Source: Pseudomonas fluorescens
Lineage (GTDB): Bacteria > Pseudomonadota > Gammaproteobacteria > Pseudomonadales > Pseudomonadaceae
Length of the DNA: 64,000 bases
Assembly (NCBI RefSeq): GCF_902497785.1
Contig: NZ_CABVHK010000006.1
Location: forward strand, 267,362-331,361
Direction of reading: 5' to 3'
A program made the position numbers and the translations under genes. Numbering within the stretch: position 1 is the stretch's first letter; each line of letters begins with the position of its first letter. The notes beneath the pieces were generated by a model. It saw only the letters and a list, made by a program, of their open reading frames with translations, was not told the DNA's origin and searched no databases. Shown piece after piece: positions 16,220-25,998 of this stretch.

Positions 16220-18424
16220 ATGGAAATCAAGGTCAACTTTCTCGACAACCTTCGACTTGAAGCCAAGTTCGATGACTTCACGGTGGTGGCCGATCAACCT
16301 ATCCGCTACAAGGGCGATGGCTCGGCACCCGGTCCGTTCGACTACTTCCTGGCGTCGTCAGCATTGTGTGCGGCGTACTTTGTAAAGTTGTACTGCAGCA
16401 CGCGCAATATCCCCACGGACAACATCCGGTTGTCGCAGAACAACATCGTTGACCCGGAAAACCGTTACAACCAGATTTTCAAGATCCAGGTCGAGTTGCC
16501 GGCGGACATTTCCGACAAGGACCGCCAGGGCATCCTGCGTTCCATCGACCGTTGCACCGTGAAAAAAGTGGTGCAGGCCGGGCCCGAGTTTGTGATCGAA
16601 GAAGTGGAAAACCTCGACGCCGATGCCCAGGCGTTGCTGATGCCCGCCTCCAGTTCAGAGACGGGCACTTACATTGCGGGCAAGGACCTGCCGCTGGAGC
16701 AAACCATCGCCAACATGTCGGCCATTCTGGCGGGCCTGGGCATGAAGATCGAAATTGCCTCGTGGCGCAACATCGTGCCTAACGTGTGGTCGTTGCATAT
16801 CCGCGATGCGCACTCGCCGATGTGCTTCACCAACGGCAAGGGTGCGACCAAGGAAGGCGCGTTGGCGTCGGCGCTGGGCGAGTTTATCGAGCGACTCAAC
16901 TGCAACTTCTTCTACAACGACCAGTTCTGGGGCGAAGACATCGCCAACGCGGCGTTTGTGCACTATCCGGACGAGCGCTGGTTCAAGCCTGGCCGCAAAG
17001 ACGAGCTGCCGACTGAAATTCTCGACGCGTACTGCCTGAAAATTTACAACCGCGACGGCGAGCTGCGTGGCTCCCATTTGATCGATACCAACTCGGGCAA
17101 TGAAGAGCGTGGCATCTGCTCGCTGCCGTACGTGCGCCAGTCGGACGGCGAGGTGGTGTATTTCCCCTCCAACCTGATCGAAAACCTGTTCCTGAGCAAC
17201 GGCATGAGTGCCGGTAACACGCTGGCCGAGGCGCAGGTGCAGTGCCTGTCGGAGATCTTCGAACGCGCGGTGAAACGCGAAATCATCGAGGGCGAGTTTG
17301 CCCTGCCGGATGTGCCGGCCAACGTGCTGGCGAAGTACCCGGCAATCATGGCCGGTATCCAGGCGCTGGAAGAGCAAGGCTTCCCCGTGCTGGTCAAGGA
17401 TGCGTCCCTGGGGGGTGAATTCCCGGTGATGTGCGTCACCTTGATGAACCCGCGTACCGGCGGTGTGTTCGCCTCGTTCGGCGCGCACCCGAGCCTGGAA
17501 GTGGCGCTGGAACGCAGCCTCACCGAATTGCTCCAGGGCCGCAGCTTCGAAGGCCTCAACGACTTACCTCAGCCGACGTTTGAAGGTCATGCGGTGACCG
17601 AGCCGAATAACTTCGTCGAGCACTTTATCGACTCCAGCGGCGTGGTGTCGTGGCGCTTCTTCAGTGCCAAATCGGACTACGAATTCGTCGAGTGGGACTT
17701 CTCTGGCCAGGGTGAAAACTCGAATGCCGAGGAAGCCGCGACCTTGTTCGGCATCCTCAAAGATATGGGCAAAGAAGTGTACATGGCGGTTTACGAGCAT
17801 ATCGGCGCCAAGGCCTGCCGCATCCTCGTGCCGGACTATTCGGAAATCTATCCCGCGGACGATCTGATCTGGGATAACACCAACAAAGCGCTGTTCTTCC
17901 GCGCCGACATCCTCAACTTGCATCGCCTGGACGAAGAGGAACTGCAAGCGCTGGTTGAGCGCCTGGTGGAAAGTGAGCTGGACGACTACACCGACATCAC
18001 CAGCTTGATCGGCATCGAATTTGACGACAATACGCCTTGGGGTCAGCTGACGATCCTGGAATTGAAACTGCTGATCTATCTCGCCTTGCAGCAATATGAA
18101 GAAGCGAAAGAGGCCGTGGAGATGTTCCTGCAGTACAACGACAACACGGTTGAACGTGGTTTGTTCTACCAAGCCGTCAATGTGGTGCTGGAGATGAAGC
18201 TGGACGAAGACCTGGAACTGGAAGACTACGAGGCCAACTTCCGCCGGATGTTTGGCAACGAGCGAACGGATGCAGCGATCGGCTCAGTGGACGGCAGCGT
18301 GCGCTTCTTCGGCTTGACGCCGACGAGCATGAAACTGGAAGGACTCGACAGACACCTACGCCTGATCGACAGCTACAAAAAGCTGCACACCGCGCGGGCC
18401 AATGTGACGACTTCATCCCGTTAA
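16220..18424 (+). CDS. OsmC-YcaO fusion protein
   Basis: The 734-residue protein joins an N-terminal OsmC-like domain (about 1-145, with GSAPGPFDYFLASSALCAAYFVK, Cys near 55) to a YcaO domain (about 150-580, with ATP-binding stretches KEGALASALGEFIERLNCNFFY and AEAQVQCLSEIFERAVKREI) and a C-terminal helical/TPR-like segment. YcaO proteins phosphorylate peptide amide backbones; E. coli YcaO helps RimO methylthiolate ribosomal protein S12. The OsmC part may be a thiol/peroxide module or sulfur carrier. It faces ssb across a strong terminator. Confidence 0.9.
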   Translation: MEIKVNFLDNLRLEAKFDDFTVVADQPIRYKGDGSAPGPFDYFLASSALCAAYFVKLYCSTRNIPTDNIRLSQNNIVDPENRYNQIFKIQVELPADISDKDRQGILRSIDRCTVKKVVQAGPEFVIEEVENLDADAQALLMPASSSETGTYIAGKDLPLEQTIANMSAILAGLGMKIEIASWRNIVPNVWSLHIRDAHSPMCFTNGKGATKEGALASALGEFIERLNCNFFYNDQFWGEDIANAAFVHYPDERWFKPGRKDELPTEILDAYCLKIYNRDGELRGSHLIDTNSGNEERGICSLPYVRQSDGEVVYFPSNLIENLFLSNGMSAGNTLAEAQVQCLSEIFERAVKREIIEGEFALPDVPANVLAKYPAIMAGIQALEEQGFPVLVKDASLGGEFPVMCVTLMNPRTGGVFASFGAHPSLEVALERSLTELLQGRSFEGLNDLPQPTFEGHAVTEPNNFVEHFIDSSGVVSWRFFSAKSDYEFVEWDFSGQGENSNAEEAATLFGILKDMGKEVYMAVYEHIGAKACRILVPDYSEIYPADDLIWDNTNKALFFRADILNLHRLDEEELQALVERLVESELDDYTDITSLIGIEFDDNTPWGQLTILELKLLIYLALQQYEEAKEAVEMFLQYNDNTVERGLFYQAVNVVLEMKLDEDLELEDYEANFRRMFGNERTDAAIGSVDGSVRFFGLTPTSMKLEGLDRHLRLIDSYKKLHTARANVTTSSR

Positions 18425-18434
18425 CCGCATGCCC

Positions 18435-18524
18435 TTGTAGGAGCCGGCTTGCTGGCGATCCAGGCAACGCGGTTAACCCGTTAAACCGCGTTATCTTTCA
18501 TCGCCAGCAAGCCGGCTCCTACAA
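18435..18524. repeat. REPIN (GTAGGAGCCGGCTTGCTGGCGAT type)
   Basis: Inverted arms at 18435-18459 and 18500-18524 carry TTGTAGGAGCCGGCTTGCTG and its complement, a different REP type from those at 149-12384. The loop contains a further inverted pair, AACGCGGTTAA with TTAAACCGCGTT. Confidence 0.88.
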
Positions 18525-18540
18525 ACAGCGCGCAAAAGAA

Positions 18541-18576
18541 AACCCCCGATCAGTTCAGAGAACTGATCGGGGGTTT
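18541..18576. terminator. Bidirectional terminator between ycaO-like gene and ssb
   Basis: AACCCCCGATCAGTTC and its complement form a perfect 15-16 bp stem with an AGAG loop, with A-rich sequence on the left and T's on the right. It can terminate both converging transcripts. Confidence 0.9.
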
Positions 18577-18610
18577 CGTGGCTGAACCTTACAAAAGTCC
18601 AGGCCGTATC

Positions 18611-19147
18611 CTAGAACGGAATATCGTCATCAAAGCTGTCGAAATCCGGAGCTGGCTGCGGAGCCGCCTGCTGTGGAGCAGGACGCGACTGTTGCGGAGC
18701 CGATTGCTGCGGTGTCGACTGCTGCGGACGCGGAGCCTGCTGGCGTGGGGCCGGTGCGGACTGCTGGTAGTTATTGCCCCCGCCTTGTTGGTCGCCCTGC
18801 TGTGGACGGCCGCCCAGCAATTGCATGGTGCCTTGCATGTCGACCACGATTTCAGTGGTGTAACGCTTGATACCGTCTTTTTCCCACTCGCGGGTCTGCA
18901 GCTTGCCTTCGATGTAGACCTGCGAACCCTTGCGCAGGTATTCACCGGCGATTTCCGCCACCTTGCCGAACATCGACACACGGTGCCACTCAGTCTTCTC
19001 GACCTTCTGACCGGTTTGCTTGTCGGTCCACTGTTCGCTGGTCGCCAGACTCAGGTTGGTCACGGCGTTACCGTTAGGCAAGTAGCGAACTTCGGGATCC
19101 TGGCCGCAAGTGCCGACCAATATGACTTTGTTAACCCCACGGGCCAT
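18611..19147 (-). CDS. ssb: Single-stranded DNA-binding protein
   Basis: The 178-residue SSB has the OB-fold core (residues 1-110: [40 protein letters not shown]), a Gln/Pro-rich linker and the acidic tip DDDIPF that recruits repair and replication proteins. It lies 9 bases downstream of the MFS gene and has no room for its own promoter, so it is probably co-transcribed with it or read from a promoter inside it. Next-but-one neighbour is uvrA, as in E. coli, although the intervening MFS gene differs. Confidence 0.98.
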   Translation of the reverse strand: MARGVNKVILVGTCGQDPEVRYLPNGNAVTNLSLATSEQWTDKQTGQKVEKTEWHRVSMFGKVAEIAGEYLRKGSQVYIEGKLQTREWEKDGIKRYTTEIVVDMQGTMQLLGGRPQQGDQQGGGNNYQQSAPAPRQQAPRPQQSTPQQSAPQQSRPAPQQAAPQPAPDFDSFDDDIPF

Positions 19148-19156
19148 AACGTTCTC

Positions 19157-20554
19157 CTAGGCTTCGCACGCTGTCGCGGTCGGGTTGTTCACCAGACGCT
19201 CGAGGGTGGTGCGATCCAATAGTTCGGTGTCCAATTTGATGTAAATCGCCGCTTCATCCGCGATGATCACTGCATCTGTTACCCCTACAACGGCCATGAG
19301 GCGCTCGACCAGACCCGCTTCGCGGATCGCCTCGGGCGACAACGGCAAGCGCAGGCTCGTCACGTAGGGAGGTTCGCGCATGGTAACAGCAAAGGCCAGC
19401 CAGAGGGCAGCCAGGCCGGCGCATCCGAGGAAGACAACCGACAGACCGCCATGCTGGAACATCCAGCCGCCGAGGATCCCGCCCAGCGCCGAACCGAGGA
19501 ACTGGCTGGTGGAATAAACCCCCATCGCAGTGCCCTTGCCCCCCGCTGGTGAAACCTTGCTGATCAGCGATGGCAACGAAGCTTCCAGCAAGTTGAACGC
19601 GGTAAAGAACACCACCGTCCCGATCACCAGAGCCCGCAAGCTATCGCCAAACTGCCAGAAGAATAGCTCAGTGAGCATCAGCGTCAGCACTGCGCCCAAT
19701 AAAACTCGTTTCATTTTGCGTTTCTTCTCGCCGTAGATAATGAACGGGATCATGGCGAAGAAGGAAATCAGCAGCGCGGTCAGGTAGACCCACCAGTGCT
19801 GCTCTTTGGGCAGCCCGGCTTTTTCGACAAGGGCCAGCGGCAACGCAATGAAGCTCGACATCAACATCGCGTGCAACACAAAAATGCCCAGGTCCAGGCG
19901 CAGCAGGTCCGGGTGCTTGAGCGTCGGCATCAGCGCCTGCCGCGCGACGCCGGATTCACGGTGCTGCAACGGCCCGGTGGAGCGCGGCACCATAAACATT
20001 ACGATCACGATGCCGACCAGCGCCATGGCGCCTGTGGCGAGGAACAATCCCGACAGACCGAACGCCCGGGTCAGCAACGGTCCTACGACCATGGCGACCG
20101 CGAACGACAGACCGATCGTCATGCCGATCATGGCCATGGCTTTGGTCCGATGCTGTTCCCGGGTCAGGTCTGACAGTAACGCCATCACTGCAGCGGAAAT
20201 CGCCCCGGCGCCTTGCAGGATTCGTCCGGCGATCACGCCCCAGATCGAATCGGCATTGGCCGCCAGCACGCTGCCAAGGGCGAAAACGATCAACCCGAGA
20301 TAAATCACCGGACGCCGACCGATGCGATCGGAAATGAAACCGAACGGGATCTGAAAAATGGCCTGGGTCAGGCCGTAAGCGCCAATCGCCAGCCCGATGA
20401 GGGCCGGGGTCGCTCCTGCCAGATCCATCCCATAGGTCGCCAATACCGGCAACACCATGAACATGCCCAGCATACGGAAGGCGAACACGAGGGCCAGACC
20501 GCTTGCCGCGCGGGTCTCGCTGCCACTCATGCGTTCGCTGTGGGGATCGTGCAT
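19157..20554 (-). CDS. MFS transporter with C-terminal ferredoxin-like domain, YajR-like
   Basis: The 465-residue inner-membrane protein has twelve hydrophobic segments and the MFS motif A, GFISDRIGRRPVI, between segments 2 and 3. The last 70 residues (VERLMAVVGVTDAVIIADEAAIYIKL) form a soluble domain like the YAM domain of E. coli YajR. Substrate unknown, probably proton-driven efflux. The first ATG (20554) follows CGAGGT; a second ATG eight codons in is possible. It is divergent from uvrA across 191 bases. Confidence 0.9.
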   Translation of the reverse strand: MHDPHSERMSGSETRAASGLALVFAFRMLGMFMVLPVLATYGMDLAGATPALIGLAIGAYGLTQAIFQIPFGFISDRIGRRPVIYLGLIVFALGSVLAANADSIWGVIAGRILQGAGAISAAVMALLSDLTREQHRTKAMAMIGMTIGLSFAVAMVVGPLLTRAFGLSGLFLATGAMALVGIVIVMFMVPRSTGPLQHRESGVARQALMPTLKHPDLLRLDLGIFVLHAMLMSSFIALPLALVEKAGLPKEQHWWVYLTALLISFFAMIPFIIYGEKKRKMKRVLLGAVLTLMLTELFFWQFGDSLRALVIGTVVFFTAFNLLEASLPSLISKVSPAGGKGTAMGVYSTSQFLGSALGGILGGWMFQHGGLSVVFLGCAGLAALWLAFAVTMREPPYVTSLRLPLSPEAIREAGLVERLMAVVGVTDAVIIADEAAIYIKLDTELLDRTTLERLVNNPTATACEA

Positions 20555-20745
20555 GGAAAAACCTCGTGTGAACCGGCGGCGATTCTACCAGTCCCATCGA
20601 TTGACAGGGTATATCGCGACGCTTTGACGCGCTCCGCTGACAGACTCTTCATGTACGACAGTCACCCGCTCGTTTGATAGTGTGCATCCATCCAGTATTT
20701 GGCCGTATACTCCTACGTTTTCGACGCCCGCCAAGCGAGGCCACT

Positions 20746-23580
20746 TTGGACAAGATCCTGATTCGTGGGGCCCGAACCCACAACTTGAAGAACATCGACC
20801 TGACCCTGCCACGGGACAAACTGATCGTCATCACCGGCCTGTCCGGATCCGGCAAATCGTCCCTTGCGTTCGACACGCTGTACGCCGAAGGCCAGCGCCG
20901 CTACGTCGAATCGCTGTCCGCCTATGCCCGGCAGTTTTTGTCGATGATGGAAAAACCTGACGTCGACACCATTGAAGGTCTGTCGCCGGCGATTTCCATC
21001 GAACAGAAGTCGACCTCGCACAACCCGCGTTCGACCGTCGGGACCATCACCGAAATCTACGATTACCTGCGCCTGCTTTATGCACGCGTGGGCATTCCGC
21101 GCTGCCCGGATCACGACATTCCGCTGGAAGCGCAAACCGTCAGCCAGATGGTCGACCTGGTCCTCGCCCAGCCGGAGGGCAGCAAACTCATGCTGCTGGC
21201 CCCGGTCATCCGCGAGCGTAAAGGCGAACACCTTTCGGTTTTCGAAGAACTGCGCGCGCAGGGCTTTGTGCGAGCCCGGGTCAACGGCCGGATCTGCGAA
21301 CTCGATGAACTGCCGAAGCTGGACAAGCAAAAGAAGCATTCGATTGATGTGATAGTCGACCGTTTCAAAGTTCGCGCCGATCTGCAGCAGCGTCTGGCCG
21401 AGTCGTTCGAGACCGCGCTGAAACTGGCTGACGGCATTGCACTGGTTGCGCCGATGGACGACGAGCCGGGCGAAGAAATCATCTTCTCCGCGCGCTTTGC
21501 CTGCCCGATCTGCGGCCATGCCATCAGCGAGCTGGAACCGAAGCTGTTTTCCTTCAACAACCCGGCCGGCGCTTGCCCGACCTGCGACGGTCTGGGCGTG
21601 AAGCAATTCTTCGACATCAAGCGCCTGGTGAATGGCGAGTTGACCCTGGCCGAGGGCGCGATACGCGGCTGGGACAGGCGCAACGTGTATTACTTCCAGA
21701 TGCTCGGGTCGCTGGCGTCCCACTACAAGTTCAGCCTGGAAGTGCCGTTCAACGAACTGCCGGCCGATCAGCAGAAATTCATCCTGCACGGCAGTGGCTC
21801 GCAGAACGTCGACTTCAAATACCTGAACGACCGGGGCGACATCGTCAAGCGCTCGCACCCGTTCGAAGGCATCGTGCCGAACCTGGAACGTCGCTACCGC
21901 GAAACCGAATCGGCCTCGGTGCGCGAAGAGCTGGCCAAGTTCCTCAGTACCCAGCCGTGCCCGGATTGCCGTGGCACGCGCTTGCGTCGTGAGGCGCGGC
22001 ACGTGTGGGTCGGTGAAAAGACCTTGCCAGCAGTAACCAACCTGCCGATCGGCGACGCTTGCGAGTACTTCGGCGGGTTGAAACTCACCGGACGTCGTGG
22101 CGAAATTGCCGACAAGATTCTCAAGGAAATCCGAGAGCGTCTGCAGTTCCTGGTTAACGTCGGTCTCGATTACCTGTCGCTGGATCGCAGTGCCGACACC
22201 TTGTCCGGCGGTGAGGCGCAGCGAATTCGCCTGGCCAGCCAGATCGGTGCCGGCCTGGTCGGGGTTCTGTACATCCTCGACGAACCGTCGATCGGTCTGC
22301 ACCAGCGTGACAATGATCGGTTGCTCGGCACGCTCAAGCATCTGCGGGATATCGGCAACACGGTGATCGTGGTCGAGCATGACGAAGATGCCATTCGCCT
22401 GGCTGACTACGTCGTGGACATCGGCCCGGGCGCGGGTGTGCACGGCGGGCATATCGTCGCCGAAGGTACCCCAGCCGAAGTGATGGCACACCCTGACTCG
22501 CTGACCGGCAAATATTTGTCCGGCCGGGTGAAGATTGCCGTGCCGGCCAAGCGCACACCGCGTAACAAGAAATTGTCGCTGTCCCTCAAGGGCGCCCGCG
22601 GCAACAATTTGCGCAACGTCGATCTGGACATTCCGATTGGTCTGCTGACCTGTGTGACCGGCGTGTCCGGCTCGGGCAAGTCGACGCTGATCAACAACAC
22701 GCTGTTTCCGCTGAGCGCCACGGCACTTAATGGTGCGACGACGCTTGAAGCGGCTGCTCACGACAGCATCAAGGGGCTGGAGCATCTGGACAAGGTCGTT
22801 GATATCGACCAGAGCCCGATTGGGCGTACGCCGCGTTCCAACCCGGCGACCTACACCGGATTGTTCACGCCGATTCGCGAACTGTTCGCCGGCGTACCGG
22901 AATCCCGCTCCCGCGGTTACGGGCCAGGGCGTTTTTCCTTCAACGTGAAGGGCGGACGCTGCGAGGCGTGTCAGGGCGATGGCCTGATCAAGGTTGAAAT
23001 GCACTTCCTGCCAGACATCTATGTTCCGTGCGACGTCTGCAAGAGCAAGCGCTACAACCGCGAAACGCTGGAGATCAAGTACAAGGGCAAGAGCATCCAC
23101 GAAACCCTCGAGATGACCATCGAGGAAGCTCGCGTGTTCTTCGACGCGGTTCCGGCACTGGCGCGCAAGCTTCAGACGCTGATGGATGTCGGCCTGTCGT
23201 ACATCAAGCTGGGACAATCGGCGACCACCCTGTCCGGTGGTGAAGCCCAGCGGGTGAAACTCTCCCGCGAACTGTCCAAGCGCGACACGGGCAAGACGCT
23301 ATACATCCTCGATGAGCCAACGACTGGTTTGCATTTCGCCGACATACAGCAATTGCTCGACGTACTGCATCGACTGCGCGACCACGGCAATACTGTGGTG
23401 GTGATCGAGCACAACCTGGACGTGATCAAGACCGCTGACTGGTTGGTGGATCTTGGGCCGGAAGGGGGTTCCAAAGGCGGGCAGATTATTGCTGTGGGTA
23501 CGCCTGAGGAGGTCTCCGAGATGAAACAGTCTCACACCGGTTTCTACCTCAAACCGCTGTTGGCTCGCGACAGAGACTGA
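20746..23580 (+). CDS. uvrA: UvrABC excinuclease subunit A
   Basis: The 944-residue damage-recognition ATPase of nucleotide excision repair. Visible are two Walker A motifs (GLSGSGKSS at 31-39 and GVSGSGKST in the second half), two ABC signatures ([16 protein letters not shown] and [15 protein letters not shown]), and two zinc modules (CPICGHAIS...CPTC and CEACQGDG...CDVC). The start is TTG at 20746, giving [17 protein letters not shown], the usual N-terminus, with AAGCGAGG just upstream; the frame is open further upstream but without similarity. No convincing LexA box is seen in the gap. Confidence 0.98.
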   Translation: MDKILIRGARTHNLKNIDLTLPRDKLIVITGLSGSGKSSLAFDTLYAEGQRRYVESLSAYARQFLSMMEKPDVDTIEGLSPAISIEQKSTSHNPRSTVGTITEIYDYLRLLYARVGIPRCPDHDIPLEAQTVSQMVDLVLAQPEGSKLMLLAPVIRERKGEHLSVFEELRAQGFVRARVNGRICELDELPKLDKQKKHSIDVIVDRFKVRADLQQRLAESFETALKLADGIALVAPMDDEPGEEIIFSARFACPICGHAISELEPKLFSFNNPAGACPTCDGLGVKQFFDIKRLVNGELTLAEGAIRGWDRRNVYYFQMLGSLASHYKFSLEVPFNELPADQQKFILHGSGSQNVDFKYLNDRGDIVKRSHPFEGIVPNLERRYRETESASVREELAKFLSTQPCPDCRGTRLRREARHVWVGEKTLPAVTNLPIGDACEYFGGLKLTGRRGEIADKILKEIRERLQFLVNVGLDYLSLDRSADTLSGGEAQRIRLASQIGAGLVGVLYILDEPSIGLHQRDNDRLLGTLKHLRDIGNTVIVVEHDEDAIRLADYVVDIGPGAGVHGGHIVAEGTPAEVMAHPDSLTGKYLSGRVKIAVPAKRTPRNKKLSLSLKGARGNNLRNVDLDIPIGLLTCVTGVSGSGKSTLINNTLFPLSATALNGATTLEAAAHDSIKGLEHLDKVVDIDQSPIGRTPRSNPATYTGLFTPIRELFAGVPESRSRGYGPGRFSFNVKGGRCEACQGDGLIKVEMHFLPDIYVPCDVCKSKRYNRETLEIKYKGKSIHETLEMTIEEARVFFDAVPALARKLQTLMDVGLSYIKLGQSATTLSGGEAQRVKLSRELSKRDTGKTLYILDEPTTGLHFADIQQLLDVLHRLRDHGNTVVVIEHNLDVIKTADWLVDLGPEGGSKGGQIIAVGTPEEVSEMKQSHTGFYLKPLLARDRD

Positions 23581-23592
23581 GTCCCGGCCATG

Positions 23593-23631
23593 AAAAAGCC
23601 CCTGTCACTTTGTCGGTGACAGGGGCTTTTT
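23593..23631. terminator. Terminator downstream of uvrA
   Basis: AAAAAGCCCCTGTCAC and its complement form a 16-bp stem around a short loop (TTTGTCG), followed by a T-run. The A-run on the left side makes it usable for the converging ferritin transcript too. Confidence 0.92.
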
Positions 23632-23647
23632 GTATCGGCGCTTGAAA

Positions 23648-23738
23648 GATCGCAGCCTTCGGCAGCTCCTACACGGGATCGCGTTGCTTTCGTAGGAGCT
23701 GCCGAAGGCTGCGATCTGTCAAAGGCTGCGATCTGTCA
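23648..23738. repeat. REPIN (GTAGGAGCTGCCGAAGGCTGCGATC type) plus partial copy
   Basis: Arms at 23648-23673 and 23691-23716 are complementary (GTAGGAGCTGCCGAAGGCTG). Directly after, AGGCTGCGATCTGTCA is repeated once more (about 23722-23738), a tandem duplication of the element's end. This is a third REP type in the window. Confidence 0.87.
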
Positions 23739-23749
23739 GGAGCTATAAT

Positions 23750-24214
23750 TCAGGCGTGGGATTGCAGGTAGTTCTCAAGACCGATCAACTTGATCAGACC
23801 CAACTGCTTCTCCAGCCAATAGGTGTGATCTTCTTCGGTGTCGTTCAACTGAATACGCAGCATTTCGCGGCTGACATAGTCCTTGTGCTGCTCGCAGAGC
23901 GCAATGCCCTTGCAGAGCGCGGCCCGAACCTTGTATTCAAGACGCAGGTCGGCAGCAAGCATGTCGGGCACCGTGGTACCGACATCGAGATCGTCCGGAC
24001 GCATACGCGGTGTGCCTTCCAGCATCAGAATGCGGCGCATCAGGGCATCGGCATGCCCGGCCTCCTCTTCCATCTCGTGGTTGATTCGTTCGTAGAGCTT
24101 GGTGAATCCCCAGTCCTCATACATCCGCGAATGAACGAAATATTGGTCACGCGCGGCCAGTTCGCCGGTCAGCAACGTGTTGAGGTAATCGATTACGTCT
24201 GGGTGGCCTTGCAT
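23750..24214 (-). CDS. bfrA: Bacterioferritin-family ferritin, FtnA/BfrA type (no heme-ligand Met)
   Basis: The 154-residue four-helix ferritin has diiron ligands Glu18, Glu51, His54, Glu127 and Asp/Glu partners ([30 protein letters not shown]). At position 52, where true bacterioferritins have the heme-ligating Met, this protein has Ala (EEAGH). P. aeruginosa PA4235, at the same locus and first named bfrA, was shown to be a heme-free FtnA-like ferritin, which fits. The ATG at 24214 gives the family N-terminus [12 protein letters not shown] and has GGGAGATG upstream. Role: iron storage, here beside catalase. Confidence 0.92.
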   Translation of the reverse strand: MQGHPDVIDYLNTLLTGELAARDQYFVHSRMYEDWGFTKLYERINHEMEEEAGHADALMRRILMLEGTPRMRPDDLDVGTTVPDMLAADLRLEYKVRAALCKGIALCEQHKDYVSREMLRIQLNDTEEDHTYWLEKQLGLIKLIGLENYLQSHA

Positions 24215-24326
24215 CGCCCTACATCTCCCTGCTTGAAAGTCTGTAGTTTGAACCAACATGACCATCAGGTCACTCACCTGACGCGATAAAAGCGAAGATA
24301 ATCTGAGAAAAGCAGCTGAAATAACG

Positions 24327-24352
24327 CAAAAACCGCCAAAATCAGGGCGGTT
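24327..24352 (-). terminator. Terminator downstream of katA
   Basis: On the minus strand AACCGCC, an 8-base loop and GGCGGTT are followed by TTTTGCG. It lies 12 bases past the katA stop and separates katA from the ferritin gene. Confidence 0.85.
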
Positions 24353-24363
24353 CTGCTTCTCAT

Positions 24364-25818
24364 TTAGACTTCGTTAAGCTGTACGTTGAGCGCCTTTGCG
24401 ATTGCTTCTCCATACGACGGATCGGCCTTGAAGAAATGCTGCAATTGGCGGTCAACCACATCACTGGAAACGCCAACCATAGCACCAGCGATGTTGTTGA
24501 CCAACAACGCCTTCTGCTCATCACTCATGAGGCGGAACAGCGCGCCGGCATGACTGTAGTAGTCCGTGTCTTCGCGATGATCGTAGCGATCGGCTGCACC
24601 ATTCAGCGCTAAAGCAGGCTCGGCATAGCGAGGCGACTGTTTTGGCGACTCGACGTAGCTGTTTGGCTCATAGTTAGGTGCCGCACCGCCATTGGTGCCG
24701 AACGCCATCGAACCGTCGCGCTGGTAACTATTCACCGGACTACGAGGTGCATTCACCGGCAGTTGCTGGTGGTTGGTGCCAATACGGTAGCGGTGCGCAT
24801 CAGCGTAAGCGAACACTCGCCCCTGCAGCATGCGATCCGGCGACAGACCGACACCAGGCACCATGTTGCTCGGACCGAACGCCGCTTGTTCAACTTCAGC
24901 GAAGTAGTTTTGCGGGTTGCGGTTGAGCTCGAGCTCACCCACTTCAATCAGTGGAAATTCTTTCTGCGACCACGTCTTGGTCACATCGAAAGGGTTCTCG
25001 TAATGCGCCTCGGCTTGCGCTTCAGTCATGATCTGAATGCACACGCGCCACTTCGGGAAATCACCGCGCTCAATTGCACCGAACAGGTCACGCTGAGCGT
25101 AATCCGGATCGGTGCCGGCCAGGCGGGCAGCTTCTGCCGGCGCCAGATTCTTGATCCCTTGCTGGGTCTTGTAATGCCACTTGACCCAGTGACGCTCGCC
25201 GCTGGCATTAATGAGGCTATAGGTGTGACTGCCGAAGCCGTGCATATGACGGTAACCGTCAGGTATGCCACGGTCCGAGAACAGGATGGTGACCTGGTGC
25301 AGGGCCTCAGGCGAGTGAGACCAGAAGTCCCACATCATCTGCGCACTTTTCAGATTGCTTTGTGGAAGGCGTTTTTGCGTGTGAATAAAATCTGGAAACT
25401 TCAGCGGATCGCGGATGAAGAACACGGGAGTGTTGTTGCCAACGATGTCCCAGTTACCTTCCTCGGTGTAGAACTTGAGAGCGAAACCACGGGGATCACG
25501 CTCGGTGTCGGCAGAACCGCGCTCACCGCCGACGGTGGAAAACCGCAGGAAGGTGGGGGTTTGCTTGCCAATAGACTCGAACAGCTTGGCGCTGGTGTAC
25601 CCGGTGATATCACGCGTCACGGTGAATGTACCGTAAGCACCCGACCCTTTGGCATGCACGCGCCGCTCAGGGATGTTTTCACGGTTGAAGTGGGCAAGCT
25701 TCTCGAGCAGGTGGAAGTCGTCGAGCAGCAATGGGCCGCGAGGGCCGGCAGAGCGGGAATTCTGGTTGTCGGCTACAGGTGCGCCACTGGCGGTGGTGAG
25801 TGTTTTATTTTGGCTCAT
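24364..25818 (-). CDS. katA: Heme catalase
   Basis: This 484-residue catalase of the small-subunit clade breaks down hydrogen peroxide. Catalytic His55 ([13 protein letters not shown]), Asn128 (VGNNTPVFF) and the proximal heme ligand Tyr338 in [14 protein letters not shown] are all present. There is no signal peptide, so it is cytosolic by sequence. It lies between rplQ and the ferritin gene as in P. aeruginosa (katA-bfrA). An OxyR-like half-site is visible about 100 bases upstream. Confidence 0.96.
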   Translation of the reverse strand: MSQNKTLTTASGAPVADNQNSRSAGPRGPLLLDDFHLLEKLAHFNRENIPERRVHAKGSGAYGTFTVTRDITGYTSAKLFESIGKQTPTFLRFSTVGGERGSADTERDPRGFALKFYTEEGNWDIVGNNTPVFFIRDPLKFPDFIHTQKRLPQSNLKSAQMMWDFWSHSPEALHQVTILFSDRGIPDGYRHMHGFGSHTYSLINASGERHWVKWHYKTQQGIKNLAPAEAARLAGTDPDYAQRDLFGAIERGDFPKWRVCIQIMTEAQAEAHYENPFDVTKTWSQKEFPLIEVGELELNRNPQNYFAEVEQAAFGPSNMVPGVGLSPDRMLQGRVFAYADAHRYRIGTNHQQLPVNAPRSPVNSYQRDGSMAFGTNGGAAPNYEPNSYVESPKQSPRYAEPALALNGAADRYDHREDTDYYSHAGALFRLMSDEQKALLVNNIAGAMVGVSSDVVDRQLQHFFKADPSYGEAIAKALNVQLNEV

Positions 25819-25915
25819 ACGATCTCATCCTCTGTCTTAAGCTGCCGCTAGTCGGCTGCCAAGGAGTATTGATCACCAACGTTACACCTACAAATTCATT
25901 AACTTGCATGTGTCG

Positions 25916-25930
25916 ATAGATAAATACTAA
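25916..25930 (-). promoter_or_regulatory. Possible OxyR half-site upstream of katA
   Basis: Read on the minus strand, TTAGTATTTATCTAT fits 8 of 10 defined positions of the OxyR tetramer half-motif ATAG-N-T-NNN-A-N-CTAT. The second half-motif expected seven bases away is poorly conserved. It lies 98-112 bases upstream of the katA start, a plausible activator position. Confidence 0.35.
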
Positions 25931-25957
25931 CAGCGAGCGCACTTTTCGAGCGCCCAC

Positions 25958-25986
25958 AAAAAACCGGGCACTAGGCCCGGTTTTTC
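25958..25986. terminator. Terminator downstream of rplQ (end of alpha operon)
   Basis: AAAACCGGGC, a short ACTAG loop and GCCCGGTTTTT form a hairpin with runs of A and T on either side. It lies 13 bases past the rplQ stop on the minus strand and separates the ribosomal block from katA. Confidence 0.88.
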
Positions 25987-25998
25987 GTATCTGACGTC

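Noticed and set aside
20695..20712. Possible LexA box upstream of uvrA (CAGTATTTGGCCGTATACT)
   Set aside because: It does not keep the CTGT...ACAG ends required for LexA binding.
20674..20745. Earlier ATG/ATA-region start for uvrA
   Set aside because: The family N-terminus begins at the TTG at 20746 with a ribosome-binding site; the upstream codons have no similarity.
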